Origin: Gracilimonas sp.
GTDB lineage: Bacteria; Bacteroidota; Rhodothermia; Balneolales; Balneolaceae
Assembly (NCBI RefSeq): GCF_014762685.1
Contig: NZ_JABURM010000005.1
Location: 930,001-994,000 of the forward strand
DNA: 64,000 bases
Direction: 5' to 3'
Positions within the stretch are counted from its first letter, which is position 1; every line of letters starts with the position of its first letter. Below, piece by piece: positions 27,996 to 36,088 of the stretch. The notes beneath the pieces are model-generated. The model saw nothing but the letters and a program-made list of their open reading frames with translations. It had not been told where the DNA came from and did no database searches. A program made the position numbers and the translations under genes.

Positions 27996-29035
27996 CAGTA
28001 TTTGAACGTCCCCATTGCGTCGTTTGTGGCATCTATAAAATCATTAAACAGCTTGCGTGCATCACCTGATTCCACAGCTTCTACAGCCATTTTCTTAGCG
28101 TCTTCAAGCTTATCTACCTTACCGGAAGCTTGTATAGCAAAAGTTGCGTTCAACAAAGCAATATTTTTTTGAGCATCGGTAGCTTTATTAGCCATGATTT
28201 TAATCAGGATACCGGCATTTTTTTCCTTACCGCCACCCATAAGGTCATTCATGTTAACCTTTTGGAAGCCAATAGATTCCGGGTCGAATATTATAGACGT
28301 AGAAACTAATTTATCTTTTAATTCAAAGATTTCGGACTGGGAAGTCAGGCTAACCTCATCCAACCCGTCGTGTGCATTAAAGGTATAAGCAAAGTCTGTA
28401 TTCAGGTTTGCAAGAATATGCACCATTTTCTCCGCCACTTCTTTGCTAAAGGCTCCAATTACGTACCGTTGTACTCCTGCAGGATTCACCATCGGGCCAA
28501 GAATATTAAAAAACGTACGAAAGCCCAGTTCACGCCTGGTTGGCATTACATATTTCATAGCCGGGTGAAACATAGGGGCAAACATAAACGCCATTCCCAC
28601 TTCATTAAAAACCTGTTCCACTCCTTCTTTCCCTAACTCAATCGAAGCGCCAAGATGTTCCAGTACATCGGCGCTCCCGCATTCACTCGATGCACTTCTA
28701 TTGCCATGTTTGATCACGGGAACGCCGGCTGCTGCGGTAATGAATGAAGCTGCGGTAGAAATATTGAATGTTCCTGACTGATCCCCGCCGGTTCCTACCA
28801 AATCAACGGCTCCGGTAATATCAACATCTACTTTTATGGCTTTGGAGCGCATAACCTTGACAAAAGCAGTAAGCTCTTCAACGGTTTCTCCCTTTAAGCG
28901 CATAGCGGTTAAAAAAGAAGCGATTTTCTCATCTGAGACCTCTCCGGTCATAATCAGATTCATCGCTGTTTCTGCTTCAACCTCTGTAAGATCGTTGCTG
29001 AATGAAAGTTTATTTAATATGCTTCTAAAATCCAT
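27995..29035 (-). CDS. trpD: Anthranilate phosphoribosyltransferase
   Basis: This 346-residue enzyme transfers phosphoribose from PRPP to anthranilate. It has DLVGTGGDQSGTFNIST, the KHGNRSASSECGSADVLE motif and NPAGVQRYVIG. It is a stand-alone trpD, not fused to trpG. The start overlaps the trpG stop by one base, indicating coupled translation along the operon. Confidence 0.97.
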   Translation of the reverse strand: MDFRSILNKLSFSNDLTEVEAETAMNLIMTGEVSDEKIASFLTAMRLKGETVEELTAFVKVMRSKAIKVDVDITGAVDLVGTGGDQSGTFNISTAASFITAAAGVPVIKHGNRSASSECGSADVLEHLGASIELGKEGVEQVFNEVGMAFMFAPMFHPAMKYVMPTRRELGFRTFFNILGPMVNPAGVQRYVIGAFSKEVAEKMVHILANLNTDFAYTFNAHDGLDEVSLTSQSEIFELKDKLVSTSIIFDPESIGFQKVNMNDLMGGGKEKNAGILIKIMANKATDAQKNIALLNATFAIQASGKVDKLEDAKKMAVEAVESGDARKLFNDFIDATNDAMGTFKY

Positions 29036-29598
29036 TATTGCTGTAACCAGTTAGAAATTAACTTGGGGCCTTCGGTAGTTAAAATGCTCTCGGGATGGAA
29101 TTGAATTCCCTGAATTGGGTATTCCCTATGACGAACTCCTTGTATAACATCATCATCAGAATGTGCAGTGACTTCAAGCACTTCCGGTATAGTATCGGGG
29201 TCTAAAACAAGGGAATGATATCGGGTTGCAAGAAAATCATCTTCTATCCCACTAAATATAAATTTACCATTATGTGATACTCTTGAAACTTTGCCATGCA
29301 TGAGTTTAGGTGCGTGAATAATTTTTGCACCAAAGACTTCTCCAATGGCCTGATGTCCCAAACAAACACCCAGAATTGGAGTCTCTCTTCCAAGTTCCTG
29401 AATAATTTTTTCCGTGATACCTGCTTCATTTGGACGACCGGGCCCCGGTGAAATAAGAATCTTTGTTGGCTTCAATTTACGCACTTCATCCAACGTCATC
29501 GCATCATTGCGAATAACCTTGTAATTTTCAGTTTCCACCGCAACCAAGTGAACCAAATTGTAAGTAAAAGAGTCGTAGTTATCTATTATGAGGATCAT
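29035..29598 (-). CDS. trpG: Anthranilate synthase component II (glutamine amidotransferase)
   Basis: This 187-residue class I amidotransferase supplies ammonia to TrpE. The nucleophile is C79 in GVCLGHQAIG. The oxyanion motif is SPGPGRPNEAG, and the catalytic His/Glu pair lies in QFHPES. It is separated from its partner trpE by trpS, with 6 bp between the trpS stop and this start. It could also serve as PabA for folate synthesis, as in some bacteria; no pab gene is seen here. Confidence 0.95.
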   Translation of the reverse strand: MILIIDNYDSFTYNLVHLVAVETENYKVIRNDAMTLDEVRKLKPTKILISPGPGRPNEAGITEKIIQELGRETPILGVCLGHQAIGEVFGAKIIHAPKLMHGKVSRVSHNGKFIFSGIEDDFLATRYHSLVLDPDTIPEVLEVTAHSDDDVIQGVRHREYPIQGIQFHPESILTTEGPKLISNWLQQ

Positions 29599-29604
29599 TT
29601 GATG

Positions 29605-30591
29605 CTAAAAATGTCTGACAATTCCGGTTACTTCTCTAATAGGTTCCATAACGGTTTCCGCCCTTTCCCTAGCTTTTTTACTACCTTCACGAAGCACATC
29701 ATGTACGTAATCCAGGTCTTTTGCCAATTCGTGGCGTCTTTCGCGTGCTTCTGAAAAATAATCTGTAATCAATTCTAAGAGTTGCTTTTTTGCATGGCCG
29801 TACCCATAGCCGCCGGCTCGGTACTTCTTTGCTATTTCATCTTGAGTTTTCGTATCAGCGAAAAGTTTAATGAGCGCAAATACATTATCCTTACCGGGAT
29901 CTTTAGGCTCTTCTAAAGGGGTAGAATCGGTTTCTATGGACATAACTCGTTTTTTTAACACCTTTCCTTCAGCAAAGATATTAATGGTGTTATCATAGCT
30001 CTTACTCATCTTTCGTCCATCTATACCCGGCACTACTGCTACAGATTTTACAATATGCTCTTCGGGAAGCTTGAGAAATTCCCCATCAAAAGTATGATTA
30101 AATTTACCGGCCAGGTCTCTGGTAATCTCGATATTTTGTTTTTGGTCTTCCCCAACCGGAACAATGTCTGAATGATAAATCAGGATGTCTGCAGCTTGCA
30201 AAATTGGATAGGTAAATAAACCAATATTAGGCTTGAGCCCTGCGGCAATTTTATCCTTATAGGATACTCCTTTTTCCATCAGTGAAACCGGTGTAAGGGC
30301 ACCCAAAATCCAGGCAAGCTCCGTAACTTGAGGCACATCCGATTGAGCAAAAAAAGTAGCTTTCTTCGGATCTAAGCCCAATGCCAAATAATCAAGGGTT
30401 ACATCGATGGTATTTTGACGAAGTTTTTCCCCGTCCGTAAGGGAGGTAAGAGAATGATAATTGGCGATAAAATAAAAAGCCTCCCCTTCCTCCTGCATGG
30501 CTATATGCTGACGGATAGCACCAAAGTAATTACCAATATGAAGTTTACCTGAAGGCTGTATTCCTGATAAAATTGTTTTTTTCTGACTCAT
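29605..30591 (-). CDS. trpS: Tryptophanyl-tRNA synthetase inside the trp operon
   Basis: This 328-residue class I synthetase charges tRNA-Trp. The HIGH signature is in SGKLHIGNYFGAI and the KMSKS loop is in GRKMSKSYDNTI; EDQKQNIEITRD is the usual helix before it. The gene sits between trpE (8 bp upstream) and trpG (6 bp downstream) with no terminator or promoter apparent in either gap. It should therefore be expressed from the trp promoter and be subject to the trpL attenuator, a placement that is uncommon as far as I know. Confidence 0.97.
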   Translation of the reverse strand: MSQKKTILSGIQPSGKLHIGNYFGAIRQHIAMQEEGEAFYFIANYHSLTSLTDGEKLRQNTIDVTLDYLALGLDPKKATFFAQSDVPQVTELAWILGALTPVSLMEKGVSYKDKIAAGLKPNIGLFTYPILQAADILIYHSDIVPVGEDQKQNIEITRDLAGKFNHTFDGEFLKLPEEHIVKSVAVVPGIDGRKMSKSYDNTINIFAEGKVLKKRVMSIETDSTPLEEPKDPGKDNVFALIKLFADTKTQDEIAKKYRAGGYGYGHAKKQLLELITDYFSEARERRHELAKDLDYVHDVLREGSKKARERAETVMEPIREVTGIVRHF

Positions 30592-30599
30592 TAATCTGA

Positions 30600-32060
30600 T
30601 TATTGAATATCTAACGCTACGCTAAGCGCCTGTATTAAAGCGCCTGCTTTGTTTTGTGTTTCTTCAAATTCTTTGCCGGGATTACTGTCGGCAACAATCC
30701 CGGCTCCTGCCTGAATATAGGCTTTGTTATTGGTTACTACCATCGTTCGGATAGCGATACAGGTGTCCATATTTCCTGAAAAATCAAAATAACCAACCGC
30801 TCCGGCATAAATCCCACGTTTGGTTTGCTCCAATTCATCAATAATTTGCATAGCTCTTATTTTAGGGGCTCCGCTTACCGTTCCAGCAGGGAAACATTGC
30901 ATCAAGGCATCCACTGAAGTCTGATCATCACGTAACTGACCAACGACATCACTTACGATATGCATTACGTGTGAATATCGTTCTATTACCTGATTTCGTT
31001 CCATTTTTACGGTTCCAGGCTCACAAACCCGGGACAAATCGTTGCGCCCTAAATCTACCAACATTATATGCTCGGCTACTTCTTTGGGGTCATTTTTGAG
31101 ATCTTCTTCCAAAGCCAGGTCTTCTTCATGTGTTTTACCGCGGGCACGTGTCCCTGCTATCGGCAAAACCCGGGTTTCTTTTTCTTGAACTCGAACCAGT
31201 ACTTCCGGAGAAGAACCAACCAACTGAAACTCATTAAAATCCAAGTAAAATAAATAAGGAGACGGGTTCACCATTCGAAGTGCACGATACAACATAAACG
31301 GATCGCCGCTCATATCTGCTTCAAAACGTTGTGAAAGCACAACCTGAAAAATATCACCTTCATAAATATAATTTTGTGCTTTCTTTACAATCTGCTCGAA
31401 ATAATCCTGTTCCATATTACTTTTAAGAGAATTAGTATCGATATGAAACGGCCGGTTTTGATAGTTTGAACTAAGCGCAGCACTTTCCATATCATTCAAG
31501 TCTTTCTGAGCCATATCGAAGGCTTTGTCTACATCCGTTTTATCATCTATAAATACCGTTTTAATTAAAACTACCTGATGCTTTACATGATCGAAGGCAA
31601 ATATTTCATCATAAAATGCCCAAATTGCTTCCGGTAAATTAAGATCATCTTCTGGGACATTAGGCAATTCTTCAACCTGGCGAAAAGTATCATAGGAAGA
31701 AAAACCGACAGCCCCCCCTTTTAATCGGGGAAGATCAGGAAGAATTGGTTCTGAATAAGCTGTTGTAAGTTCTTTGAGTTTATCAAAATAGGATAAAGAG
31801 ACTTGTTCAGTTCCCTTAGATGTTTCCAAGGAGGTCTTTTGCCCATCAAATACCAGCTTCTGATACGGATTTCGGCCAATAAATGAATAACGCGCAAGTT
31901 GCTCTCCCCCTTCTACCGATTCCAGTAAAAATGGAAACTCTGCCCCTTCCCTGATATTCATAAACAGTGAAACCGGAGTAAGGACATCAGCCAGTAATCT
32001 TCTGAAAACCGGTATCGCGGTGTACTCTTTTGTAAGATCTAAAAAATGTTCTTTCTGCAT
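30600..32060 (-). CDS. trpE: Anthranilate synthase component I
   Basis: This 486-residue chorismate-utilising enzyme makes anthranilate. The C-terminal catalytic domain contains YIYEGDIFQVVLSQRF, RVLPIAGTRARG, LVDLGRNDL, CFPAGTVSGAPKIRA, GIYAGAVGYF and AGAGIVADSNP. The N-terminal feedback site shows LLESVEGGEQLARYSFIG, so inhibition by tryptophan is likely. It is the first structural gene, 68 bp after the attenuator terminator. Confidence 0.97.
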   Translation of the reverse strand: MQKEHFLDLTKEYTAIPVFRRLLADVLTPVSLFMNIREGAEFPFLLESVEGGEQLARYSFIGRNPYQKLVFDGQKTSLETSKGTEQVSLSYFDKLKELTTAYSEPILPDLPRLKGGAVGFSSYDTFRQVEELPNVPEDDLNLPEAIWAFYDEIFAFDHVKHQVVLIKTVFIDDKTDVDKAFDMAQKDLNDMESAALSSNYQNRPFHIDTNSLKSNMEQDYFEQIVKKAQNYIYEGDIFQVVLSQRFEADMSGDPFMLYRALRMVNPSPYLFYLDFNEFQLVGSSPEVLVRVQEKETRVLPIAGTRARGKTHEEDLALEEDLKNDPKEVAEHIMLVDLGRNDLSRVCEPGTVKMERNQVIERYSHVMHIVSDVVGQLRDDQTSVDALMQCFPAGTVSGAPKIRAMQIIDELEQTKRGIYAGAVGYFDFSGNMDTCIAIRTMVVTNNKAYIQAGAGIVADSNPGKEFEETQNKAGALIQALSVALDIQ

Positions 32061-32128
32061 TCATTTATCTTGTTAATCGTTAATGATTGAAGGAAATACC
32101 TGAAACCAATAACTAACTGCCGTAAATA

Positions 32129-32164
32129 AAAAAACCCACCATTCTTTTGAACAGTGGGTTTTTT
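32129..32164 (-). terminator. trp operon attenuator: intrinsic terminator (3:4 hairpin)
   Basis: In minus-strand RNA, bases 32164-32154 pair with 32139-32129 (11 pairs), and the inner bases 32153-32149 with 32144-32140 (5 pairs with two wobbles), leaving an AAAA loop. The stem is followed by a U-run, so it is a terminator oriented against trpE. It lies between the leader-peptide stop and the trpE start. The right half of the left arm also pairs with the leader region, making it conditional. Confidence 0.92.
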
Positions 32165-32223
32165 AAAATTTTTCTCTATCGCTCAATTACATACGATGCC
32201 CACTGCTATATATAGCAAACGGC
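32150..32223 (-). promoter_or_regulatory. trp attenuator pause (1:2) and antiterminator (2:3) pairings
   Basis: Two mutually exclusive folds exist in minus-strand RNA. Pause hairpin: 32218-32213 pair with 32208-32203 around a UAUA loop, plus 32223-32221 with 32200-32198 beyond a 2x2 mismatch; it is built on a perfect 14-bp palindrome at 32204-32217. Antiterminator: bases 32207-32199 (AGCAGUGGG) pair with 32158-32150 (CCCACUGUU), nine consecutive pairs including one wobble. The second fold breaks the terminator. A ribosome stalled at the Trp codons (32223-32231) would cover the first arm and free the second. All pairings are read from sequence; function follows the classical trp model. Confidence 0.85.
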
Positions 32224-32261
32224 CACCACCAAGAATTTTTATGAGCATTTTCATTTTTCAT
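32187..32261 (-). CDS. trpL: trp operon leader peptide with three consecutive tryptophans
   Basis: A 24-codon reading frame runs from ATG at 32261 to TAA at 32187. Residues 11-13 are W-W-W, encoded by TGG TGG TGG at 32231-32223, preceded by S10 and followed by P14-F15. Three Trp codons in a row are very unlikely by chance in so short a frame. The stop lies beyond the second arm of the pause hairpin, and the attenuator terminator begins 23 bp later, the exact geometry of ribosome-mediated attenuation. No Shine-Dalgarno site precedes the ATG, and a promoter-like element ends 10 bp upstream of it. Confidence 0.93.
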   Translation of the reverse strand: MKNENAHKNSWWWPFAIYSSGHRM

Positions 32262-32270
32262 AACGCGACG

Positions 32271-32299
32271 AATATAAAGGCACCTTTGGGTAAATGCAA
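32271..32299 (-). promoter_or_regulatory. Probable promoter of the trp operon
   Basis: On the minus strand a -35-like TTGCAT (32299-32294) is followed, after exactly 17 bp, by a -10-like TATATT (32276-32271). The -10 region also fits the Bacteroidota-type TAnnTTTG as TATATTCG. Transcription would begin near 32264, leaving about 3 bases before the trpL ATG. No TrpR-like operator was recognised. It is predicted only from sequence. Confidence 0.6.
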
Positions 32300-32474
32300 T
32301 ACAGATCTGTAATTAATAATAGTTAATAACATATTGGAATTAAGAATGGTGAATCCTTACCATTAATAATCATGGTTTTGCAGATGATATTCATTGAACG
32401 ATTCTACTGCATCTATTTTATCCTTACTGATGAAACAGAATTTAAGTTCATCTATTATTTAGCGACATCCCAAA

Positions 32475-32489
32475 AATACTTTAAGTATT
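32475..32489. other. Short palindrome just upstream of the secreted repeat protein gene
   Basis: AATACTT at 32475-32481 and AAGTATT at 32483-32489 form a perfect 7-bp inverted repeat around one base, ending 9 bp before the ATG at 32499. It could be an operator or a weak RNA hairpin. The rest of the 440-bp gap between trpE and this gene is accounted for by the trp control region on the minus strand; 32300-32470 holds no gene that I can see. Confidence 0.3.
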
Positions 32490-32498
32490 GTAGAATAA

Positions 32499-34097
32499 AT
32501 GAAGACAGTATTTTTAATATTTAGCCTGATACTTACACCTGCTTTATCCTATTCCCAGATAGTTGGTCCCGAAAATCCTGATATGGATAATTTTAATACC
32601 ATTCGTCAAAATGGAGTAAGTACCATTGCGGCTTATGGAGACACTGTCTGGATTAGTCCTGCTTTGAATCGGAATATTGGAAATGCACGGGAATGGTACT
32701 CACCGGATAATGCTGACAGTGTCGTAAATGGTATTGGCAGGGTTTTTTCACTTGACTTAGGTCAAGATACCGTGGTTGCAGGGTTGGGATTTTCGGCCGA
32801 GATGCCTGATGGAAGTGTCCCTGCTGCCTATGGATTTTATACAAGTATTGATGGGGGCGATCAGTGGGAATTCATTGAATTTCCACTGGACCCACCCCCT
32901 CCTGCAGAATGCAATATAAACTGCACCAATTATGACCCAACCTGTGATATAACCTTTAAATATGGAGATAAAACATATTTCCGGACACGGATAACGGTAA
33001 GAGAGCAATCACCTCCCTACTCGGTGTCTTTTTCCCGGAATATTATTCTCACTGCTGCCTGGGCTACGGGGCTATTGCGCAGTTCAGATTTTGGGGATAC
33101 TTGGGAAAAAATAATTTTACCCCCATTCGAAAGTAATGATCTCAACCCTGATAATGAGTACGAATGGACCTCCGAATATAATAATGAACCCATAAACCGG
33201 TATGATCCAAGGCAGGATAATAATTTATTAGGATTTGGATTGTTAATTGATTCTCAAGACCGCGTTTGGGTTGGAACTGCCGGAGGAGTAAATATCTCAG
33301 AAAATGCTCTTTATGCACCTGTTGACAGTGTCTCATGGAACCATATCCGGTTTGAAAATACAACAGACGGTTTACTTGGAGATTGGATAATCACCATAAA
33401 AGAAGATCCCCTATCCGGTAGAATTTGGATGACTAACTGGATTGCTGCTCAATCTCAAAGCCAAGGATTGGTTTATACGGATGATGGCGGCCAGTCTTTT
33501 CAACAGGTTTTAATTGGAAAGCATATCAATGATGTGGGATTTAAAGATGGATATGTGTTTGCAGTAGGTGATAACGGTTTATTTATTTCTTCTGACGGGG
33601 GTGCTAATTGGGTTAAGTCTCCCCAAATTAAGAGTCCCAATACCTTCATAAAATCCTCGGCTCAATTTTATTCTGTTGCTTCAACGACCAATCGTGTTTG
33701 GATTGGAACTCAAGATGGTTTAGCCTCTACCGGCGATTATGGAGAAAACTGGGAAATCACCAGGGTTAACTTCCCTCTTTCCGGAGGAAATGCTTATGCG
33801 CCCAATGCCCGGAATGTAAAAACTTATGCGTATCCCAATCCCTTTTCCCCTTCTTTACATGAAGTTGTTCGCATCAAATTTGAAGTTAAAAAACGGAGCA
33901 ATGTCAAAGTCCGTATTTTTGATTTTGGAATGAATCTCGTTAGAGAAATCGAAGATGATGTTTTTTCGCCGGGAATTTATGAAGCTATATGGGATGGTCA
34001 TGACGAGAAAGGACGAAAAATAGCAACTGCACCTTACATATATGTAATAGAAATGGGTAACAGTCAGGTGACTGGTAAAATTTTAGTGGCAGATTAA
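32499..34097 (+). CDS. Secreted BNR-repeat-like protein with C-terminal FlgD-like domain
   Basis: This 532-residue protein has a signal peptide (MKTVFLIFSLILTPALSYSQ). The body contains sialidase/photosystem-stability-factor-like repeats with S-x-D-x-G-x-x-W motifs (SIDGGDQWEF, SSDFGDTWEKI, TDDGGQSFQQ, SSDGGANWVKS, STGDYGENWEI). The C-terminal 90 residues start with YPNPFSPS and match the FlgD Ig-like domain that ends many secreted Bacteroidota-type proteins, probably as a sorting or attachment module. It is probably surface-exposed or secreted. The start of the next gene overlaps its last stop base (TAATG). Ligand and role are unknown. Confidence 0.8.
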   Translation: MKTVFLIFSLILTPALSYSQIVGPENPDMDNFNTIRQNGVSTIAAYGDTVWISPALNRNIGNAREWYSPDNADSVVNGIGRVFSLDLGQDTVVAGLGFSAEMPDGSVPAAYGFYTSIDGGDQWEFIEFPLDPPPPAECNINCTNYDPTCDITFKYGDKTYFRTRITVREQSPPYSVSFSRNIILTAAWATGLLRSSDFGDTWEKIILPPFESNDLNPDNEYEWTSEYNNEPINRYDPRQDNNLLGFGLLIDSQDRVWVGTAGGVNISENALYAPVDSVSWNHIRFENTTDGLLGDWIITIKEDPLSGRIWMTNWIAAQSQSQGLVYTDDGGQSFQQVLIGKHINDVGFKDGYVFAVGDNGLFISSDGGANWVKSPQIKSPNTFIKSSAQFYSVASTTNRVWIGTQDGLASTGDYGENWEITRVNFPLSGGNAYAPNARNVKTYAYPNPFSPSLHEVVRIKFEVKKRSNVKVRIFDFGMNLVREIEDDVFSPGIYEAIWDGHDEKGRKIATAPYIYVIEMGNSQVTGKILVAD

Positions 34098-35137
34098 TGG
34101 CTCTCAAATTCCTTCATAAATACTCTTTATTAGGTTCCGCAACTCTACTACTGTGGTTTTTCATGGCTACAGATCTTATTGCTCAAAATGGCGGAGTTGC
34201 CGGAGCCTCTACCAGAATTGGGTATAGCGCACGAGGAATGGCAATGAGTAATGCTATGGCAGCCGTAACTTCTGAAGGAGCTTTTTCCTACTATAATCCT
34301 GCTCAAGCAGCTTTACTGTTAGGAAGCAGACAAACAGACTTGACTGTAGGAGCTTTAAAATTTGGGCGGGTATTCCAAAGTAGCGGAATACAATTTCAAC
34401 TTCCTCCTACTGCCGGGTTTTCAATCAACATACTGCACAGTGGTATCAATGATATTGATGGCAGAACTCAGAGTGGATATCCTACAGAAAAGTTTGATGC
34501 ATCGGAATACCAAATTGCAAGCAATTTTGGTATTCGACTCAATGAGAAATTGAATGCCGGAATTGGATTAAAATTCAGTATAGCCAATTACCATCCCCAG
34601 CTAGCTAACCCTACTAATTTTGGAATTGACTTAGGCTTGATTTATACCGCTGATTCAAACTTTAATATAGCTGTATCTGCCAAAGATTTATTCTCGAGCT
34701 ACTCCTGGAACTCTCAAAATTTATATAGTCTGAGACAGTCCCAAAATGAAGTAAATGACTTTCCAACACGTATCATTATAGGGCTTGCATATCAACGGGA
34801 GAAACTTACTCTTTCCAGTGATTTTGAATTGCAATTATACTCGGCGGAAGTAAAAAGCCGGGATCAAGGAACTAACGGGACCTCGTCTTATGAAAAGATC
34901 AATACCAATTCTTCACAACTCCGCCTTGGGGCATCATGGGATGCCCACGAGCGATTTACAATTCGCGGTGGCTGGCAATTACAGGAAATAAGCGCGTTTG
35001 AGAGCTGGTCTGCAAGCTCCGGTTTTTCCATTCATCTTCCTTTTGATGTATTTTCACCCTCAATAGACTATGCTTTTGTTCTTGAGCCGTACCGAATTTC
35101 AAACATGCATGTATTTTCTTTAAGACTAAACCTATGA
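34097..35137 (+). CDS. PorV/PorQ-family outer-membrane protein
   Basis: This 346-residue barrel protein has a signal peptide ending near ATDLIAQ-N (residue 30) and the family N-terminus: GARGMAMSNAMAAVTSE-like arrangement, then FSYYNPAQAALL, where N-P-A is the hallmark of PorV/PorQ (UPF0164-like) proteins. The rest is alternating beta-strand sequence ending in SLRLNL, a typical barrel end. PorV/PorQ proteins serve as shuttles or anchors in the type IX secretion system. It overlaps both neighbours (1 bp and ATGA). Confidence 0.78.
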   Translation: MALKFLHKYSLLGSATLLLWFFMATDLIAQNGGVAGASTRIGYSARGMAMSNAMAAVTSEGAFSYYNPAQAALLLGSRQTDLTVGALKFGRVFQSSGIQFQLPPTAGFSINILHSGINDIDGRTQSGYPTEKFDASEYQIASNFGIRLNEKLNAGIGLKFSIANYHPQLANPTNFGIDLGLIYTADSNFNIAVSAKDLFSSYSWNSQNLYSLRQSQNEVNDFPTRIIIGLAYQREKLTLSSDFELQLYSAEVKSRDQGTNGTSSYEKINTNSSQLRLGASWDAHERFTIRGGWQLQEISAFESWSASSGFSIHLPFDVFSPSIDYAFVLEPYRISNMHVFSLRLNL

Positions 35138-36075
35138 AAACCGGATTTTTTTGTTTTTGTCTTTTGTTGATAAGCAATGCCATATGCGCACAAGGCTCAG
35201 GTTTCGAAGTATTGGGTATTGCCCCTACTCCGTATGCCCTCTCTAAAGCAGAGGCAACCACAGCTATGTTTGATGGTGCCGCTTCGATCTATTCTAATCC
35301 CGCGCTGTTGACTTATAACAAAACTTCTACCATTGATTTGGGATACTCGTTTTGGATTGCAGATGTAACCAACATCTTTGGAGGGATAAACTTTAAAAAA
35401 GAACGCCAAGCCATAGCATTTTCTTTTTACACTTCAGGAGCTGATGACTATCAGCAGTTTAATCAACCAGGTCAATCCAATGGGACGTTCTCTGTTCAAT
35501 ATATCTCCATAGCTGCGGCATATGCCTATGATTTTACCTTCTTATCATTGGGGGGTGCTATACAATATTTGAATGAAGAAATATATACCTACAGAGCTAA
35601 TGGATATGCCTTCAATTTTGGTTTGGCTGCAAAATTTTTGAATGAGCGTTTCAGGGCGGGAGCTTCCATAACCAATCTTGGTGAGATGGAGAAACTTAAC
35701 GTTAATGCAACACCTCTCCCTGCAAGCATGAAAATAGGTACTTCTGCAGATATAGTGGAGATAACCACACCTAAAAATAGCAATCTTCCTGTTTTAATAT
35801 CTGCATATGCTGATTTTGTTTATCCTTTCCAGGACACTTCAGATAAAGATTTTGCGGACTATACGGTGCCTGACTATCATTTTAACCTTGGCCTGTCATT
35901 AACCGTTGCTGAAGTTTTAGAACTGAATGGCGGATACAAAACTCAAAACAACGTAAGACCGGTTTCTTTTGGGGCTGGCTTTATATCTGATGAAATTAGG
36001 TTTAGTTATGCGTTAATTCCTTTCAATACCGGTTACGGAACAGTACATTCAATCGGAATTCAGTATAAATTTTAA
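35134..36075 (+). CDS. Second PorV/PorQ-family outer-membrane protein
   Basis: This 313-residue protein has a signal peptide (MKTGFFCFCLLLISNAICAQ) and the same family opening (YALSKAEATTAMFDGAASIYSNPALLTY, with N-P-A), followed by barrel strands ending in IGIQYKF. It shares layout with the preceding gene and overlaps it by ATGA, suggesting an old duplication. Together with the upstream FlgD-domain protein they form a three-gene surface-protein unit. Type IX secretion involvement is an inference. Confidence 0.75.
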   Translation: MKTGFFCFCLLLISNAICAQGSGFEVLGIAPTPYALSKAEATTAMFDGAASIYSNPALLTYNKTSTIDLGYSFWIADVTNIFGGINFKKERQAIAFSFYTSGADDYQQFNQPGQSNGTFSVQYISIAAAYAYDFTFLSLGGAIQYLNEEIYTYRANGYAFNFGLAAKFLNERFRAGASITNLGEMEKLNVNATPLPASMKIGTSADIVEITTPKNSNLPVLISAYADFVYPFQDTSDKDFADYTVPDYHFNLGLSLTVAEVLELNGGYKTQNNVRPVSFGAGFISDEIRFSYALIPFNTGYGTVHSIGIQYKF

Positions 36076-36088
36076 TAAAGGGGCATTT

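Noticed and set aside
29605-30591. T-box or separate promoter in front of trpS
   Set aside because: Only 8 bp separate it from trpE, so there is no space for a T-box leader.
32329-32420. Short inverted repeat AATGGT...ACCATT as a second attenuator on the minus strand
   Set aside because: It is upstream of the proposed promoter and has no T-run, leader peptide or alternative pairing.
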